DNA from: a virus
IMG/VR virus record: IMGVR_UViG_3300036800_000139
Coordinates: 1-26,534 of that record
Length of the DNA: 26,534 bases
Strand: one strand, 5' to 3'
Shown here: in pieces, positions 14,265-22,323 of the stretch
How the letters are laid out: each line of letters opens with the position of its first letter
Position numbering within the stretch: the stretch's first letter is position 1
Notes under the pieces: generated by a model
Database searches by the model: none
Told to the model about the DNA's origin: nothing
Seen by the model: the letters and a program-made list of their open reading frames with translations, nothing else
Made by a program: the position numbers and the translations under genes

Positions 14265-14831
14265 ATGGCGACGCAGACCACCGAGAAGCTGGATATGGAC
14301 GACAGCCTGATGGCTGAGATCCGCGAGCTGGCCAAGACCGCAGCCGGCCATCACCTCTCGCCGCAGATGCTCGGCGACCGCCCCCTGACCCGCGCCTCGG
14401 CGCTGATGGTCATCCAGCGGCTCCGCTCCAAGCAGCCCGCTGAGTCCGCGCCGCGCAAGGTGGAGTTCGTCGAGCCGGCCACGCCGGCGCCCGCGATCAA
14501 GCGGGACCCGAGCTGGCCCCGGTGGCTGCATGTCCCCGAGGGAATCTACTTCTACGAGGGCAGCGTCTACCGGGTCTACAAGTCGAAGTACCCGCCGAAC
14601 TACTGGATGTGCAAGCTGCTCGACATCGAGGCCGTGCAGTCCGGCGGATCCCGCTGGACCAGCGTCCGGGGCGTCGTCGCCAAGCTGCGCCCCGAGCACG
14701 AGATGAGCGCCGACCAGTCCCGCGAGTTTGAGGCCATGTACGGCATCACGGTCTGTACCGTCTGCGGCGCCGAGCTGGAGAATGAGGAGTCAAAGGCCCG
14801 GCGCAAGGGCCCGGTCTGCGCTAACAAGTAA
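14265..14831 (+). CDS. DUF6011-like phage protein with C-terminal zinc knuckle
   Basis: A 188-residue protein, ATG behind AGGAG at a 6-nt gap. The N-terminal 70 residues are helical (MAEIRELAKTAAGHHLSPQM, LMVIQRLRSK). A central beta region (PEGIYFYEGSVYRVYKSKYP, then WMCKLLD) follows. The tail TVCTVCGAELENEESKARRKGPVC has the CxxCGxxLxxxxSxxxxxGPVC pattern of the DUF6011 zinc element found in many actinophage and actinobacterial proteins. Such proteins may bind nucleic acid, but no function is established. It has its own promoter with an operator-like palindrome and a terminator right after it, so it is a single-gene unit. Confidence 0.72.
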   Translation: MATQTTEKLDMDDSLMAEIRELAKTAAGHHLSPQMLGDRPLTRASALMVIQRLRSKQPAESAPRKVEFVEPATPAPAIKRDPSWPRWLHVPEGIYFYEGSVYRVYKSKYPPNYWMCKLLDIEAVQSGGSRWTSVRGVVAKLRPEHEMSADQSREFEAMYGITVCTVCGAELENEESKARRKGPVCANK

Positions 14832-14832
14832 T

Positions 14833-14874
14833 CAGACCCCGGCCCCGGGGGCGCCTGACCCCGGGGCCGGTCTG
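14833..14874 (+). terminator. Long GC-rich hairpin after DUF6011-like gene
   Basis: A near-perfect inverted repeat, CAGACC(CC)GGCCCCGGGG against CCCCGGGGCCGGTCTG, with an 8-nt loop, starting 1 nt after the stop codon. It is followed by TCCCC rather than a T-run. Confidence 0.75.
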
Positions 14875-14898
14875 TCCCCTCAGAATCGGAGAGGCCTC

Positions 14899-15159
14899 AT
14901 GCTGAGCATTTACGAGGCGGTGCTGGCCGTGACGGCGTTCTGGCTGGCCTGGGAGTACTGCCGGGCCGAGTCGGTGATCTGGCCGGACGAGCTGGCCGCG
15001 CCGGTCACCCTCGAAGAGCAGCGGGCCGCCGAGTGGCTGACTGCGCTCCGGCCGGCCGTGCTGGCCCCGCACACCGGGACCCGGGTCCGGACGTCCGGTT
15101 ACTTCGCCCGCCGCCGGGCGTCCAGCGAGTACCCCTCCGACCACTACACCAGGGGCTGA
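14899..15159 (+). CDS. Small membrane-anchored protein
   Basis: An 86-residue protein; ATG at 14899 follows GGAGAGG. Residues 3-20 (SIYEAVLAVTAFWLAWEY) form one hydrophobic helix. The rest is soluble: a helix (LEEQRAAEWLTALRPAVL) and a basic, Arg-rich end. It ends base-to-base against the convergent HNH gene. No family recognised. Confidence 0.5.
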   Translation: MLSIYEAVLAVTAFWLAWEYCRAESVIWPDELAAPVTLEEQRAAEWLTALRPAVLAPHTGTRVRTSGYFARRRASSEYPSDHYTRG

Positions 15160-15771
15160 TCACGCGACCATGCTTAGCCGCGTGATCTCCCAGCCGGCCA
15201 GCAGCTTCGCACCCTTGGACTGATTGCAGTCCTGGCAGGCTGGCAACAGGTTACCGATGGCGTGTCTCCCGCCACGAGCCAGCGGGATCACATGATCAAT
15301 GTGCTTCCATGGCTTCAACTGGCAGTAGGCACAGAGTCCCCGATGGCGGTAGATCAGTCGCTCAAGATCGCGTCGTGTGACCAGGCGTACATCAGTGCCT
15401 AGCTTTCGCGCCAGGTAAGCAGCTGATGTTCTCCGGCCGCTGTCAGGATTGAGCTTCTGCCACTTGCGCCGGTAGAGCCTCATCTTCTCCTGGTTCTCAG
15501 CACGCCACTCCGTGCTGAGAACCAGCATGCGATCTCTGTTCTGCTGATACCAGGCTGCCTTGTAGGCGACAGGATCGAACGGCACGCGTGCAGCCCGGCG
15601 CTCGGCGGCGGCAGCTTTCTGCGCCAGCTTCGAGGGGCTGTTCATAACGCGATCTTTTGTGCAGCTCATGCACTCGCCGCGCAGTCCGTCTTTGGACCCA
15701 GCCCGGCTGTAGAACTCCAAACGGTCCTTGGCGATGCCACAGATCCGGCACACCTTCTCGGACTCGCTCAC
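15160..15771 (-). CDS. HNH endonuclease with N-terminal zinc ribbon
   Basis: A 203-residue protein. The N-terminus has a zinc ribbon (C8xxC11 and C34xxC37), followed by a basic linker with repeated Trp/Arg/Lys helices (AWYQQNRDRML, EWRAENQEKMRLYRRKW), as in free-standing phage homing endonucleases. Residues about 145-195 are a complete HNH core: CAYC, IDHVIPLARGG, N in GNLLPAC, then CxxCNxxKG. The DH pair and Asn are present, so it should be active on DNA. It starts with GTG at 15771, only 5 nt after a TATAAT box, so its mRNA is probably leaderless. It sits alone on the reverse strand in front of the capsid protease gene, a usual site for homing endonucleases. Confidence 0.88.
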   Translation of the reverse strand: MSESEKVCRICGIAKDRLEFYSRAGSKDGLRGECMSCTKDRVMNSPSKLAQKAAAAERRAARVPFDPVAYKAAWYQQNRDRMLVLSTEWRAENQEKMRLYRRKWQKLNPDSGRRTSAAYLARKLGTDVRLVTRRDLERLIYRHRGLCAYCQLKPWKHIDHVIPLARGGRHAIGNLLPACQDCNQSKGAKLLAGWEITRLSMVA

Positions 15772-15776
15772 AGTTA

Positions 15777-15803
15777 ATTATACAAGATTCCTTGTTCAGA
15801 TAA
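15777..15803. promoter_or_regulatory. Divergent promoter region with operator-like palindrome (copy 3)
   Basis: The palindrome ATACAAGATTCCTTGT (15780-15795; 15 of 18 to consensus over 15780-15797) overlaps a reverse-strand TATAAT (15782 to 15777) for the HNH gene. On the other side GATAAT (about 15799-15804) could be a -10 for the forward capsid-protease gene. One bound protein could control both. Confidence 0.6.
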
Positions 15804-15873
15804 TGGCGTATTCCACGAGCAGTCGCTGCCGGGTGCCCGGCCCCCGGAAGAGAGGAGAGAGCTAGGAGACCCG

Positions 15874-18800
15874 ATGATCCGCAAGCACGCGGCTTTGCAG
15901 GTTCTTGAGGCGTGGAAGGTTCCCTCCCACGCCTCGCCTGAGTCGCTGCGGAAAGTAGCCCACCGCGTTGATTTTCAGTACGAAGCACGCAAAGGGTACC
16001 TTTACGTCCGCGCTCGGGCCATCTCTTCTCGCTGCAATGACAATCACGATGCTTTTCCGGAAGACGAGATTGAAAAGGGCTGGAAGTCGTTCATCGGGAA
16101 GCCTGTCTTCGTCAACCACCACAACAGCAACCACCGCCGCGCACGCGGGGTCATTGTTGCGGCAGCCTTGCACCGGGACCGGAACCCAGACGGGTCTCCG
16201 GACACCTGGGTGGAGGTTCTCCAGGAGGTAGACGCGGCCCGCTTCCCGCTGCTGGCCAAGGCGATCCTCGCCCGGCGGGTCAACCGGACCTCGATGGGCG
16301 TGGACGTCGAGTGGTCCAAGTGCTCGGCGTGCGGCAACAAGGCCACCTCCCCGGCCGAGTACTGCCGCCACCTGCCCGCGCTCAAGGGCAAGAAGATCCG
16401 CAAGCGGGGCGCCGACGGCAAGTTGCGCGAGGAGATCATCCGCGAGATCTGCCACGGGCTGTCGTTCTTCGAGAACAGCCTGCTGGTGGAGGACCCTGCG
16501 GATCCTACGGCGTTCCTGCTTGGCGAGCCGGATGCGCGCGGGCTCAAGATGTCGGCCAGCAGACACACCGCCGCGCCCGCCGGGCCGCACCCCGGCCGGC
16601 TCCAGGGCGGCTCGTGCAAGGAGAACTGCACCTACGGCGGCACCCACTGCCTGATGTGCCACGAGCCGGTCGCGATCAACCTGCACAAGACCGATACCTC
16701 CACCGCGGGCTGGCACCACGCGGACTCCATGAAGCGTGACCACCCGGCGATCCCGTCCGACGGCGAATCGGTCATCAGCTCGATCCCGGCCCAGCAGGCC
16801 CAGAAGGACCAGGCCCGCGAGCACGTCAACGACGTCCTGGAGCGCCAGGGGCTGCCCCGGCGCCAGCCGCAGGGCATGCCGCCCGACCCATTCACCGCCT
16901 CGCTGCGGAAGAACGCCTCGGCCGACGACGACAACCTGTACGCGCTGACCGGCTGCCATCACACCTCCTGCGGCCGGACCCTTCACCGGGGCCGGACCGC
17001 CTCCGTGCAGATCAACGAGGACCGGCTGCACAGCTATACCCCCGACGCGCCCAGCGAGCCGGACCGGCGCCTGATCGAGGGTGCCCGCTCCTACTCGGCC
17101 AAGGCCGGCCTGCCCGACCCGCACGAGTCCGGCTACTCACACGTCGAGACCCATCCGGACCGGCTCCGCCGGCTGGCCCGCGCCTATGACTCGCTGCCGA
17201 TGAACGACCGCAACGCGCACCACGCGTTCGCCGACATGGGCCGGCAGGTGCACGACCAGTACCACCACCTGACCCACACGATGGGGATCAAGGTCGAGCC
17301 GGTTGATCACGACCCGTACCCCGATCACCACTCGATGCTCGCCGACCTCCGGGACAACAAGCGGCTCCAGGTTCTCAAGACGGCCACCACCGGCCCGCAC
17401 GGATTCTTCGACGACAACACCAATGACAAGTTCCGCGCGGTGCACGACGCGTTCGGCCACGCGGCCACCGGCCGCTCCTTTGACCGGCACGGCGAGGAGG
17501 CGGCCTGGCTGGCCCACTCCCGGATGTTCCACGGCCCGGCGCGGCACGCGATGACCACCGAGACGCGCGGCCAGAACTCGATGCTGATCGCCACTGGCCA
17601 GTTCGCTCCCCAGAAGACGGCGCTCCTGCCACCCAGCTTCCTGAGCAGAGAGGCCAGCATGCTGACCACTGCCCCGCCGCTCGCCTACGTCCCGCTGATG
17701 GCCGAGGCGGCCAGCAGGCCCGCGTACCAGGACCCGGCGGACCACCCGTTCTTCAAGGCGAACCCGGTCAACCACCAGCACATCGTGGACGCCTACTTCG
17801 CGGCCACCGACGACCAGCGCAACCTGGGGCACCGCTGGTACTCCGACGCGCACCACCTGGCCCGCGCGATCTCCGGCAACGACCCGCACAAGGGCGGCGG
17901 CGTGCTGTCGTCCTACTCCCCGCAGGCCGGCTGGGGCATCAACATGCACAACGCCTCGAAGGCGTTCCGGGCGCACGCGGCCGGCGAGGAGATCCCCGGC
18001 AAGGGCTCCGGCGCGATGAGCATGCACCAGAAGGCTGCCAGCAGGATCCTGTCCGGCGAGTCGATCGACAAGGTGCTCCGGGCGCCGAAGACCAACGCGT
18101 TCGCCCACCTGATCGAGCACGGCGGTGATTCGCCGGAAGACAAGGCCCGGGGCCACAGCCTCGTGGTGGTGGACCGGCACGCGATGAGCACGGCGATCGG
18201 CCGGCGGACCACGGGCGACGACGACCTGTCTTTCCTGAGCAACCCGCACTACTACAACCACGTCGCCGACACGTTCCGGCACGCCACCCACGAGATCAAC
18301 CAGAAGACCGGCCTGAACCTGGATCCCCACATGACGCAGGCCGCCGTCTGGGGATGGCAGAAGTCCAAGAACGACGCGGAAGACGAGCACACGGCGGCCG
18401 GCAAAGGCCGGAAGAGCCGGGAGGTCAACGACTTCCGGCGCTGGAACGAGCACGCTACCGATGCCCACCCGGACATCCCGCGCGGTGGCGCCGGCAACAT
18501 GCACGTCAGCGTCCGCCAGGCGTACCTGGATGCGATCCGGGCGCTGGCGTACGGGGAGGACAAGGTCCCCGCCCAGGTGAACACGCTGCGCGCCGAGAAC
18601 TGCCCGGTCTGCGGCGAGCAGGACGCCTGGTCCGGTGAGCGGTGCCCGGTCTGCGGCTTCGTCACCCCGCCGAGCATGTTCCGCGACCCGGACACCGACA
18701 AGGCCGGCGAGGTCCGCGACCAGCTGGACAGCTCGGGCGAGGTAAACCTCCCGTCCGAGGCGGACGAGGCGGCCCAGTCGGCCCGCAACGGCGAGGGCGG

Positions 18801-20061
18801 CGACCCGCAGGGCAGCGACCCGGACGCGGACCGGCAGATGGACCACCCGGACCAGGTCGCCCCGGACGGCGTCCCGGCTGCGCAGCAGGGCTCCGACACT
18901 CAGGCCGAGCAGAACCCAGAGGACCCCTCCGAGGAGCCCCAGGACGAGGCGAACGCCCAGGCGTCGATGCTCGGCTGCCCCGCCTGCGGCGCCCAGCTGG
19001 GGGCCCAGGAGCCCGGCGCGGCGGAGGGCGCCCCATGCCCGCAGTGCGGAAACGGACGGCTCGGGCCTGTAGCTAACGACCCGGCCGCCCAGAAGGAGCA
19101 GAGGCCATCCGGACCCGGAGGGACAGTAATGGGAAGTGCAAAGGACTCCGCAGCCGCAGCGAGCGTGCAGCGGCAGGCGGCACTGGAGCGGGAGAACCGC
19201 GTCCTGCGCGCCCAGCTGGCGATGCTGGGCAGCCTGGCTGGTGTCGGCCCGGAGATGGACGCGATCCGGCGCCAGGCGGACGTGATGAACCCCGGCTCCC
19301 CGGTGCCGGACCCGCCGGAGCAGCCGGCCACCCAGTCCACCGAGGAGGCGCTGGCCGCCGGCAGCTCGCACGCAGGCGGCGGGCAGCAGGGCTCGGCGCC
19401 GATGGGCGGCGGCCACTCGGTTGACGACGTGTCCCGGCCCGGGACCACGCCGGGCTCGGTGACCAACGTCCCGGCCGTGCAGACCACCACGCCAATCACC
19501 CCGGGCGTCGAGATCCCGACCGCCCCGGCCACCAACCTCCAGGACGTCACCGCCCCGGTGACCGGGACCAACCCGGCCCAGGACGGCGGGGTCCCGCTGG
19601 ACCAGCGCCGGATCGAGACCGACGTCCGGATCGACCCGGACCCGCTCAAGGCGTCCGGCCCCGGCATCGGCGGCATGGGCAATGACGGGACCGCGTTCCC
19701 GTGGCTCGGCGGCGACAAGCAGGATCAGATGGCCAAGGGCGCCAGCCTCCAGGACCAGCAGGCGGAGCGGACGTTCGCCGCGATCCGGCTGGCCCGGCTG
19801 CGGGTGCAGGCCGGGCTGGACCAGGGCGATGAGCTGACGGTCGCGGCGGGCATCGAGCGCGACGCCACGCTGAGCCTGCCGGTGATCGCCCGGGAGATCG
19901 AGACCCTGGGCCGGGTCGCCTCGGCCCAGCCCCGCCGCCCAAGCCAGCAGCGGACCGCCTCGCGGCCCCCGTCGCTGGCCCCCAGCGGCGCCCCGATGAT
20001 GGCCTACGCCTCGGCTGCGTCCACCGACGCGGGCGACGCCGAAGACATCTTCCTCGGCTGA
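15874..20061 (+). CDS. Prohead protease fused to polyvalent domains and scaffold-like tail
   Basis: A 1395-residue protein, ATG behind AGGAG. Residues 20-225 read as a T4 gp21-like capsid maturation protease: FPEDEIEKGWKSFIGKPVFVNHH (H82/H83), a ARGVIVAAAL strand, VDAARFPLLAKAIL, RTS140MGVDVEWSKCSACG, and GLSFFENSLLVEDPADPTA. His and Ser are candidate catalytic residues. Residues 384-585 form a domain with VH524DAFGH and T562ETRGQNS. Residues 610-850 form another, with SYSPxxxW near 681-687 and VVVD767RHA. Two CxxC/CxxC ribbons follow (910-927 and 1035-1058), then a helix (RQAALERENRVLRAQLAML) and a Pro-rich tail like scaffold segments. It precedes the decoration and capsid genes, as such proteases usually do. 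The middle domains resemble phage polyvalent-protein modules of unknown chemistry. Confidence 0.8.
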   Translation: MIRKHAALQVLEAWKVPSHASPESLRKVAHRVDFQYEARKGYLYVRARAISSRCNDNHDAFPEDEIEKGWKSFIGKPVFVNHHNSNHRRARGVIVAAALHRDRNPDGSPDTWVEVLQEVDAARFPLLAKAILARRVNRTSMGVDVEWSKCSACGNKATSPAEYCRHLPALKGKKIRKRGADGKLREEIIREICHGLSFFENSLLVEDPADPTAFLLGEPDARGLKMSASRHTAAPAGPHPGRLQGGSCKENCTYGGTHCLMCHEPVAINLHKTDTSTAGWHHADSMKRDHPAIPSDGESVISSIPAQQAQKDQAREHVNDVLERQGLPRRQPQGMPPDPFTASLRKNASADDDNLYALTGCHHTSCGRTLHRGRTASVQINEDRLHSYTPDAPSEPDRRLIEGARSYSAKAGLPDPHESGYSHVETHPDRLRRLARAYDSLPMNDRNAHHAFADMGRQVHDQYHHLTHTMGIKVEPVDHDPYPDHHSMLADLRDNKRLQVLKTATTGPHGFFDDNTNDKFRAVHDAFGHAATGRSFDRHGEEAAWLAHSRMFHGPARHAMTTETRGQNSMLIATGQFAPQKTALLPPSFLSREASMLTTAPPLAYVPLMAEAASRPAYQDPADHPFFKANPVNHQHIVDAYFAATDDQRNLGHRWYSDAHHLARAISGNDPHKGGGVLSSYSPQAGWGINMHNASKAFRAHAAGEEIPGKGSGAMSMHQKAASRILSGESIDKVLRAPKTNAFAHLIEHGGDSPEDKARGHSLVVVDRHAMSTAIGRRTTGDDDLSFLSNPHYYNHVADTFRHATHEINQKTGLNLDPHMTQAAVWGWQKSKNDAEDEHTAAGKGRKSREVNDFRRWNEHATDAHPDIPRGGAGNMHVSVRQAYLDAIRALAYGEDKVPAQVNTLRAENCPVCGEQDAWSGERCPVCGFVTPPSMFRDPDTDKAGEVRDQLDSSGEVNLPSEADEAAQSARNGEGGDPQGSDPDADRQMDHPDQVAPDGVPAAQQGSDTQAEQNPEDPSEEPQDEANAQASMLGCPACGAQLGAQEPGAAEGAPCPQCGNGRLGPVANDPAAQKEQRPSGPGGTVMGSAKDSAAAASVQRQAALERENRVLRAQLAMLGSLAGVGPEMDAIRRQADVMNPGSPVPDPPEQPATQSTEEALAAGSSHAGGGQQGSAPMGGGHSVDDVSRPGTTPGSVTNVPAVQTTTPITPGVEIPTAPATNLQDVTAPVTGTNPAQDGGVPLDQRRIETDVRIDPDPLKASGPGIGGMGNDGTAFPWLGGDKQDQMAKGASLQDQQAERTFAAIRLARLRVQAGLDQGDELTVAAGIERDATLSLPVIAREIETLGRVASAQPRRPSQQRTASRPPSLAPSGAPMMAYASAASTDAGDAEDIFLG

Positions 20062-20074
20062 GCGGAACGGCCCC

Positions 20075-20404
20075 GTGACCTGGCAGCTGACTGTCAACGC
20101 CGGCGTGAAGGATTACGCCGCGCCGAATGGCAATCGCTACCAGGCCGGGGCCGTTTTCACCGTCTCTGACCGAGAGTACGGCCTTATGTCAGCTGGTGGC
20201 CGCGCATTGATCGCCCCTTCTTATCTGGGAGGCACCGTGTCGCACCAGGTGACGATTGCCAGCGGCAAAACGAACGTCGTGCTGCCCAATCTGGGCCGCT
20301 ACAAAGCGGGCGACGTGGTCACGCTTTCCGACGAGCAGTACTCCACAATCTCCGCCGGAGCCAAGGCTGCGCTGTTTTCCGCAGACACAACGACCTTGAC
20401 ATAG
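20075..20404 (+). CDS. Small head protein with internal duplication
   Basis: A 109-residue protein starting with GTG at 20075, 13 nt after the protease stop. Two copies of one module are visible: NRYQAGAVFTVSDREYGLMSAG near residues 20-41 and GRYKAGDVVTLSDEQYSTISAG near 73-94, each a beta hairpin followed by a helix-like LSxxxYxxxSAGxxAL. Small proteins with this Y(K/Q)AGxxVTLSD pattern are frequent beside capsid genes in actinophages and are probably head decoration or completion factors; the role here is inferred from position. Confidence 0.65.
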   Translation: MTWQLTVNAGVKDYAAPNGNRYQAGAVFTVSDREYGLMSAGGRALIAPSYLGGTVSHQVTIASGKTNVVLPNLGRYKAGDVVTLSDEQYSTISAGAKAALFSADTTTLT

Positions 20405-20467
20405 CTGCCTGAGTGCCCCTTCCCCCCAGAAGGAGTAGCAGGAGACACACCAAGAGGAGTGACCTCG

Positions 20468-21073
20468 ATGATCAGGACCTACCTGAGCAACGATTACATC
20501 AAGCGGACGATCCGCCCGCTGTACTCGTGGACCCAGGCCACTCCCAAGGCCTGCTTCCTGGACCCGAACTGGCAGCGCGGCGTCCCGATCTGGCCGGGCA
20601 TGGGCTTCGTCCGGACTGGCGGTGACCTCGTCACCCTGTCCGGCGCCACCACGGCCCAGATGAACAACGCGACGATGAACGCCACCGTGATCGGGCAGCC
20701 GGTCTACGGCCTGGGTGCCCTGTACGTGGGCGGCGACGGCATCGACGAGCTGCTCTACGCGGGCATCAACACCTTCGCGGTGTGGGTGCTCGGCCCCGAC
20801 GCCGAGTTCGAGATCCTGGCCCCCGCGTTCGACGCGACCGCCACCTGGGTGGACCCGACCGACGGCACGGGCGCGGCGCTGGTCGCCGTCTCGATCACTG
20901 GTGCCAACCAGGGAATGCTCGTCCCCTACGTCGCGGCCTCCACCTCCGCGCCGTGCGCCCGGCTGCTCAAGATCAACTCCAGCACCAAGCTCACCATCGG
21001 TGGCCTGGCGCCCTTCACCTCGGGCACCACTGGCGAGCTGGCGTTCGCCTCCGCTCCGGCCGGCCGCGACTAA
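20468..21073 (+). CDS. Probable capsid decoration protein
   Basis: A 201-residue protein. ATG at 20468 is preceded by AGAGGAG at an 8-nt gap; a GTG at 20459 would overlap that ribosome site and is rejected. The sequence starts MIRTYLSNDYIKRTIRPLYS and is then rich in Gly, Ala, Thr and small strands (VRTGGDLVTLSGATTAQ, YGLGALYVGGDGIDELLY, FAVWVLGPDAEFEILAP, GALVAVSITGANQG), with no enzyme motif. This beta-rich composition and the position immediately before the capsid gene fit a decoration (capsid-stabilising) protein; a minor head protein is the alternative. Confidence 0.66.
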   Translation: MIRTYLSNDYIKRTIRPLYSWTQATPKACFLDPNWQRGVPIWPGMGFVRTGGDLVTLSGATTAQMNNATMNATVIGQPVYGLGALYVGGDGIDELLYAGINTFAVWVLGPDAEFEILAPAFDATATWVDPTDGTGAALVAVSITGANQGMLVPYVAASTSAPCARLLKINSSTKLTIGGLAPFTSGTTGELAFASAPAGRD

Positions 21074-21128
21074 GCGGCAGATCAACAACCCCCTCAGATA
21101 CGCGGGAACGCAGGAAAGGACCACCAGG

Positions 21129-22145
21129 ATGAACGCTCTGGCCCCCACGGCGGACGGGCAGCTGGCTCTGGCGCCGCAGGCTGGCCTGCGCCCGCGTACG
21201 GCCGCCCGGAAGTCGGATGACTACGTCTCCAACATCCTCGCCCGCCGCGAGGGCAAGTCGCCGCTGACCCGCGAGGCCAAGGTCCGCAAGATGGCCCTGA
21301 TCCTCTCGGACGAGATGCACGGCTTCCGCCGGCTGGGCGTCGGCATGGTCGGCCCCATCCAGCTCAAGCTGCGCTACCAGGGCATCACCCGCAACGTGCT
21401 CGTCGAGGACCCGGTCACCCCCGGCACCCCCGTCGAGTACGACGTCTGGGACGACCTCGGCCAGGCGTACCTGATGTCCGGCACCGAGGGCGAAGTGCGG
21501 GTCACCCCGTTCGAGGGCAAGCGGATCCCGGTGCGGTTCTTCCGTATCGCCTCCCGCCCGGCGATCCGCAAGGAGGACCTGTTCTACCTCCGCATCAACG
21601 CGGTCGAGCAGGCCCAGGACGAGACCAAGCAGGCGATCCTCAAGCAGGAGGACGCCCGGCTGCTGGTCATCCTCCAGGCGGCCGTGACGGACTACGCCAC
21701 CCGCCCCGACCACGTGGTGACCCCCAACCACAACATCACCGAGGCGTCCGGCTACCTGACCCCCGGCTCGCTCTACAGCGCGGTCTCCATGACTGACCTG
21801 CACGAGCTGCCCTCGGCCCGGCTGCTCATCAACCCGTTCGACTTCCGGGACATGTACCGCTGGGACATCAACCAGACGGGGTGGGCGTTCAAGGACCGGG
21901 TCGTGGCCGGCGAGACGATCACCTCGTTCGGCGAGTTCCAGGTCCAGCGCTCGATCATCGTCCCGCAGGCGAAGATCTTCCTCACGCCCGAGCCGAACTT
22001 CCTGGGCGTGTTCCCGATCCTGTACAGTCTCGACGTGGAAGAGAACCATAACGTCGAGGCATTCTGGAAGGGATGGGTCTTCGACGAGATGGTGGCCATG
22101 AGCATCCTGAACCCGCGCGGAATCGCAACCATCACCAAGTCGTAG
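21129..22145 (+). CDS. Major capsid protein (HK97-type fold)
   Basis: A 338-residue protein; ATG at 21129 follows AGGAAAGGA. N-terminal residues 1-50 are helical and may be a removable delta or scaffold segment; then comes an extended region, YQGITRNVLVEDPVTPGTPVEYDVWDDLGQAY. Mid-protein EQAQDETKQAILKQEDARLLVILQAAV is the long spine helix expected in the fold. Near the end, SARLLINPFDFRDMYRWD, VVAGETITSFGEFQVQRSIIV and EPNFLGVFPILYSLDVEEN fit the A-domain and P-domain strands of capsid proteins in SPO1/T4-like and large actinophage families. It is the last gene of the protease-decoration-capsid block and is followed by a terminator. A longer upstream start would overlap the decoration gene and is rejected. 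Confidence 0.82.
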   Translation: MNALAPTADGQLALAPQAGLRPRTAARKSDDYVSNILARREGKSPLTREAKVRKMALILSDEMHGFRRLGVGMVGPIQLKLRYQGITRNVLVEDPVTPGTPVEYDVWDDLGQAYLMSGTEGEVRVTPFEGKRIPVRFFRIASRPAIRKEDLFYLRINAVEQAQDETKQAILKQEDARLLVILQAAVTDYATRPDHVVTPNHNITEASGYLTPGSLYSAVSMTDLHELPSARLLINPFDFRDMYRWDINQTGWAFKDRVVAGETITSFGEFQVQRSIIVPQAKIFLTPEPNFLGVFPILYSLDVEENHNVEAFWKGWVFDEMVAMSILNPRGIATITKS

Positions 22146-22165
22146 CAGGTCACAGACCTGAATCG

Positions 22166-22197
22166 AACACCCCGTCGGCTCCGGTCGGCGGGGTGTT
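22166..22197 (+). terminator. Terminator after capsid gene
   Basis: AACACCCCG (22166-22174) pairs with CGGGGTGTT (22189-22197) around a 14-nt loop, with T-rich sequence (TTTGCTATT) after it. It begins about 20 nt after the capsid stop. Confidence 0.8.
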
Positions 22198-22261
22198 TGC
22201 TATTCTCATGGTGACCATATCTACTAATACCCAGCGGTTCCATAAGTGGTCTAAGTACGAT

Positions 22262-22290
22262 TTGCAAAAGTTAAGGAAGCCCCCTACGAT
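22262..22290 (+). promoter_or_regulatory. Promoter for HTH-zinc-nuclease gene
   Basis: TTGCAA (22262-22267), a 17-nt spacer and TACGAT (22285-22290) lie in an AT-rich gap 34 nt upstream of the ATG at 22324. GGGAG precedes that ATG by 5 nt. There is no copy of the 18-bp palindrome here. Confidence 0.6.
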
Positions 22291-22323
22291 GGTGGTGTCT
22301 AGTTCACCTCGAAGGGAGCTTCC

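Noticed and set aside
14097-14699. An upstream extension of the reverse Cys-rich gene
   Set aside because: It would run through the divergent promoter and the DUF6011-like gene; ATG 14096 with GGAGG is sufficient.
17137-20097. A 986-codon open frame on the reverse strand
   Set aside because: It lies antisense to the protease fusion, has no ribosome site, and its Arg/Val/Leu/Gly composition is what the high-GC third positions of the forward gene produce.
20715-21128. An upstream extension of the capsid gene
   Set aside because: It would overlap almost all of the decoration gene in another frame, and its translation is Arg/Pro/Ser-rich nonsense; ATG 21129 has a good ribosome site.
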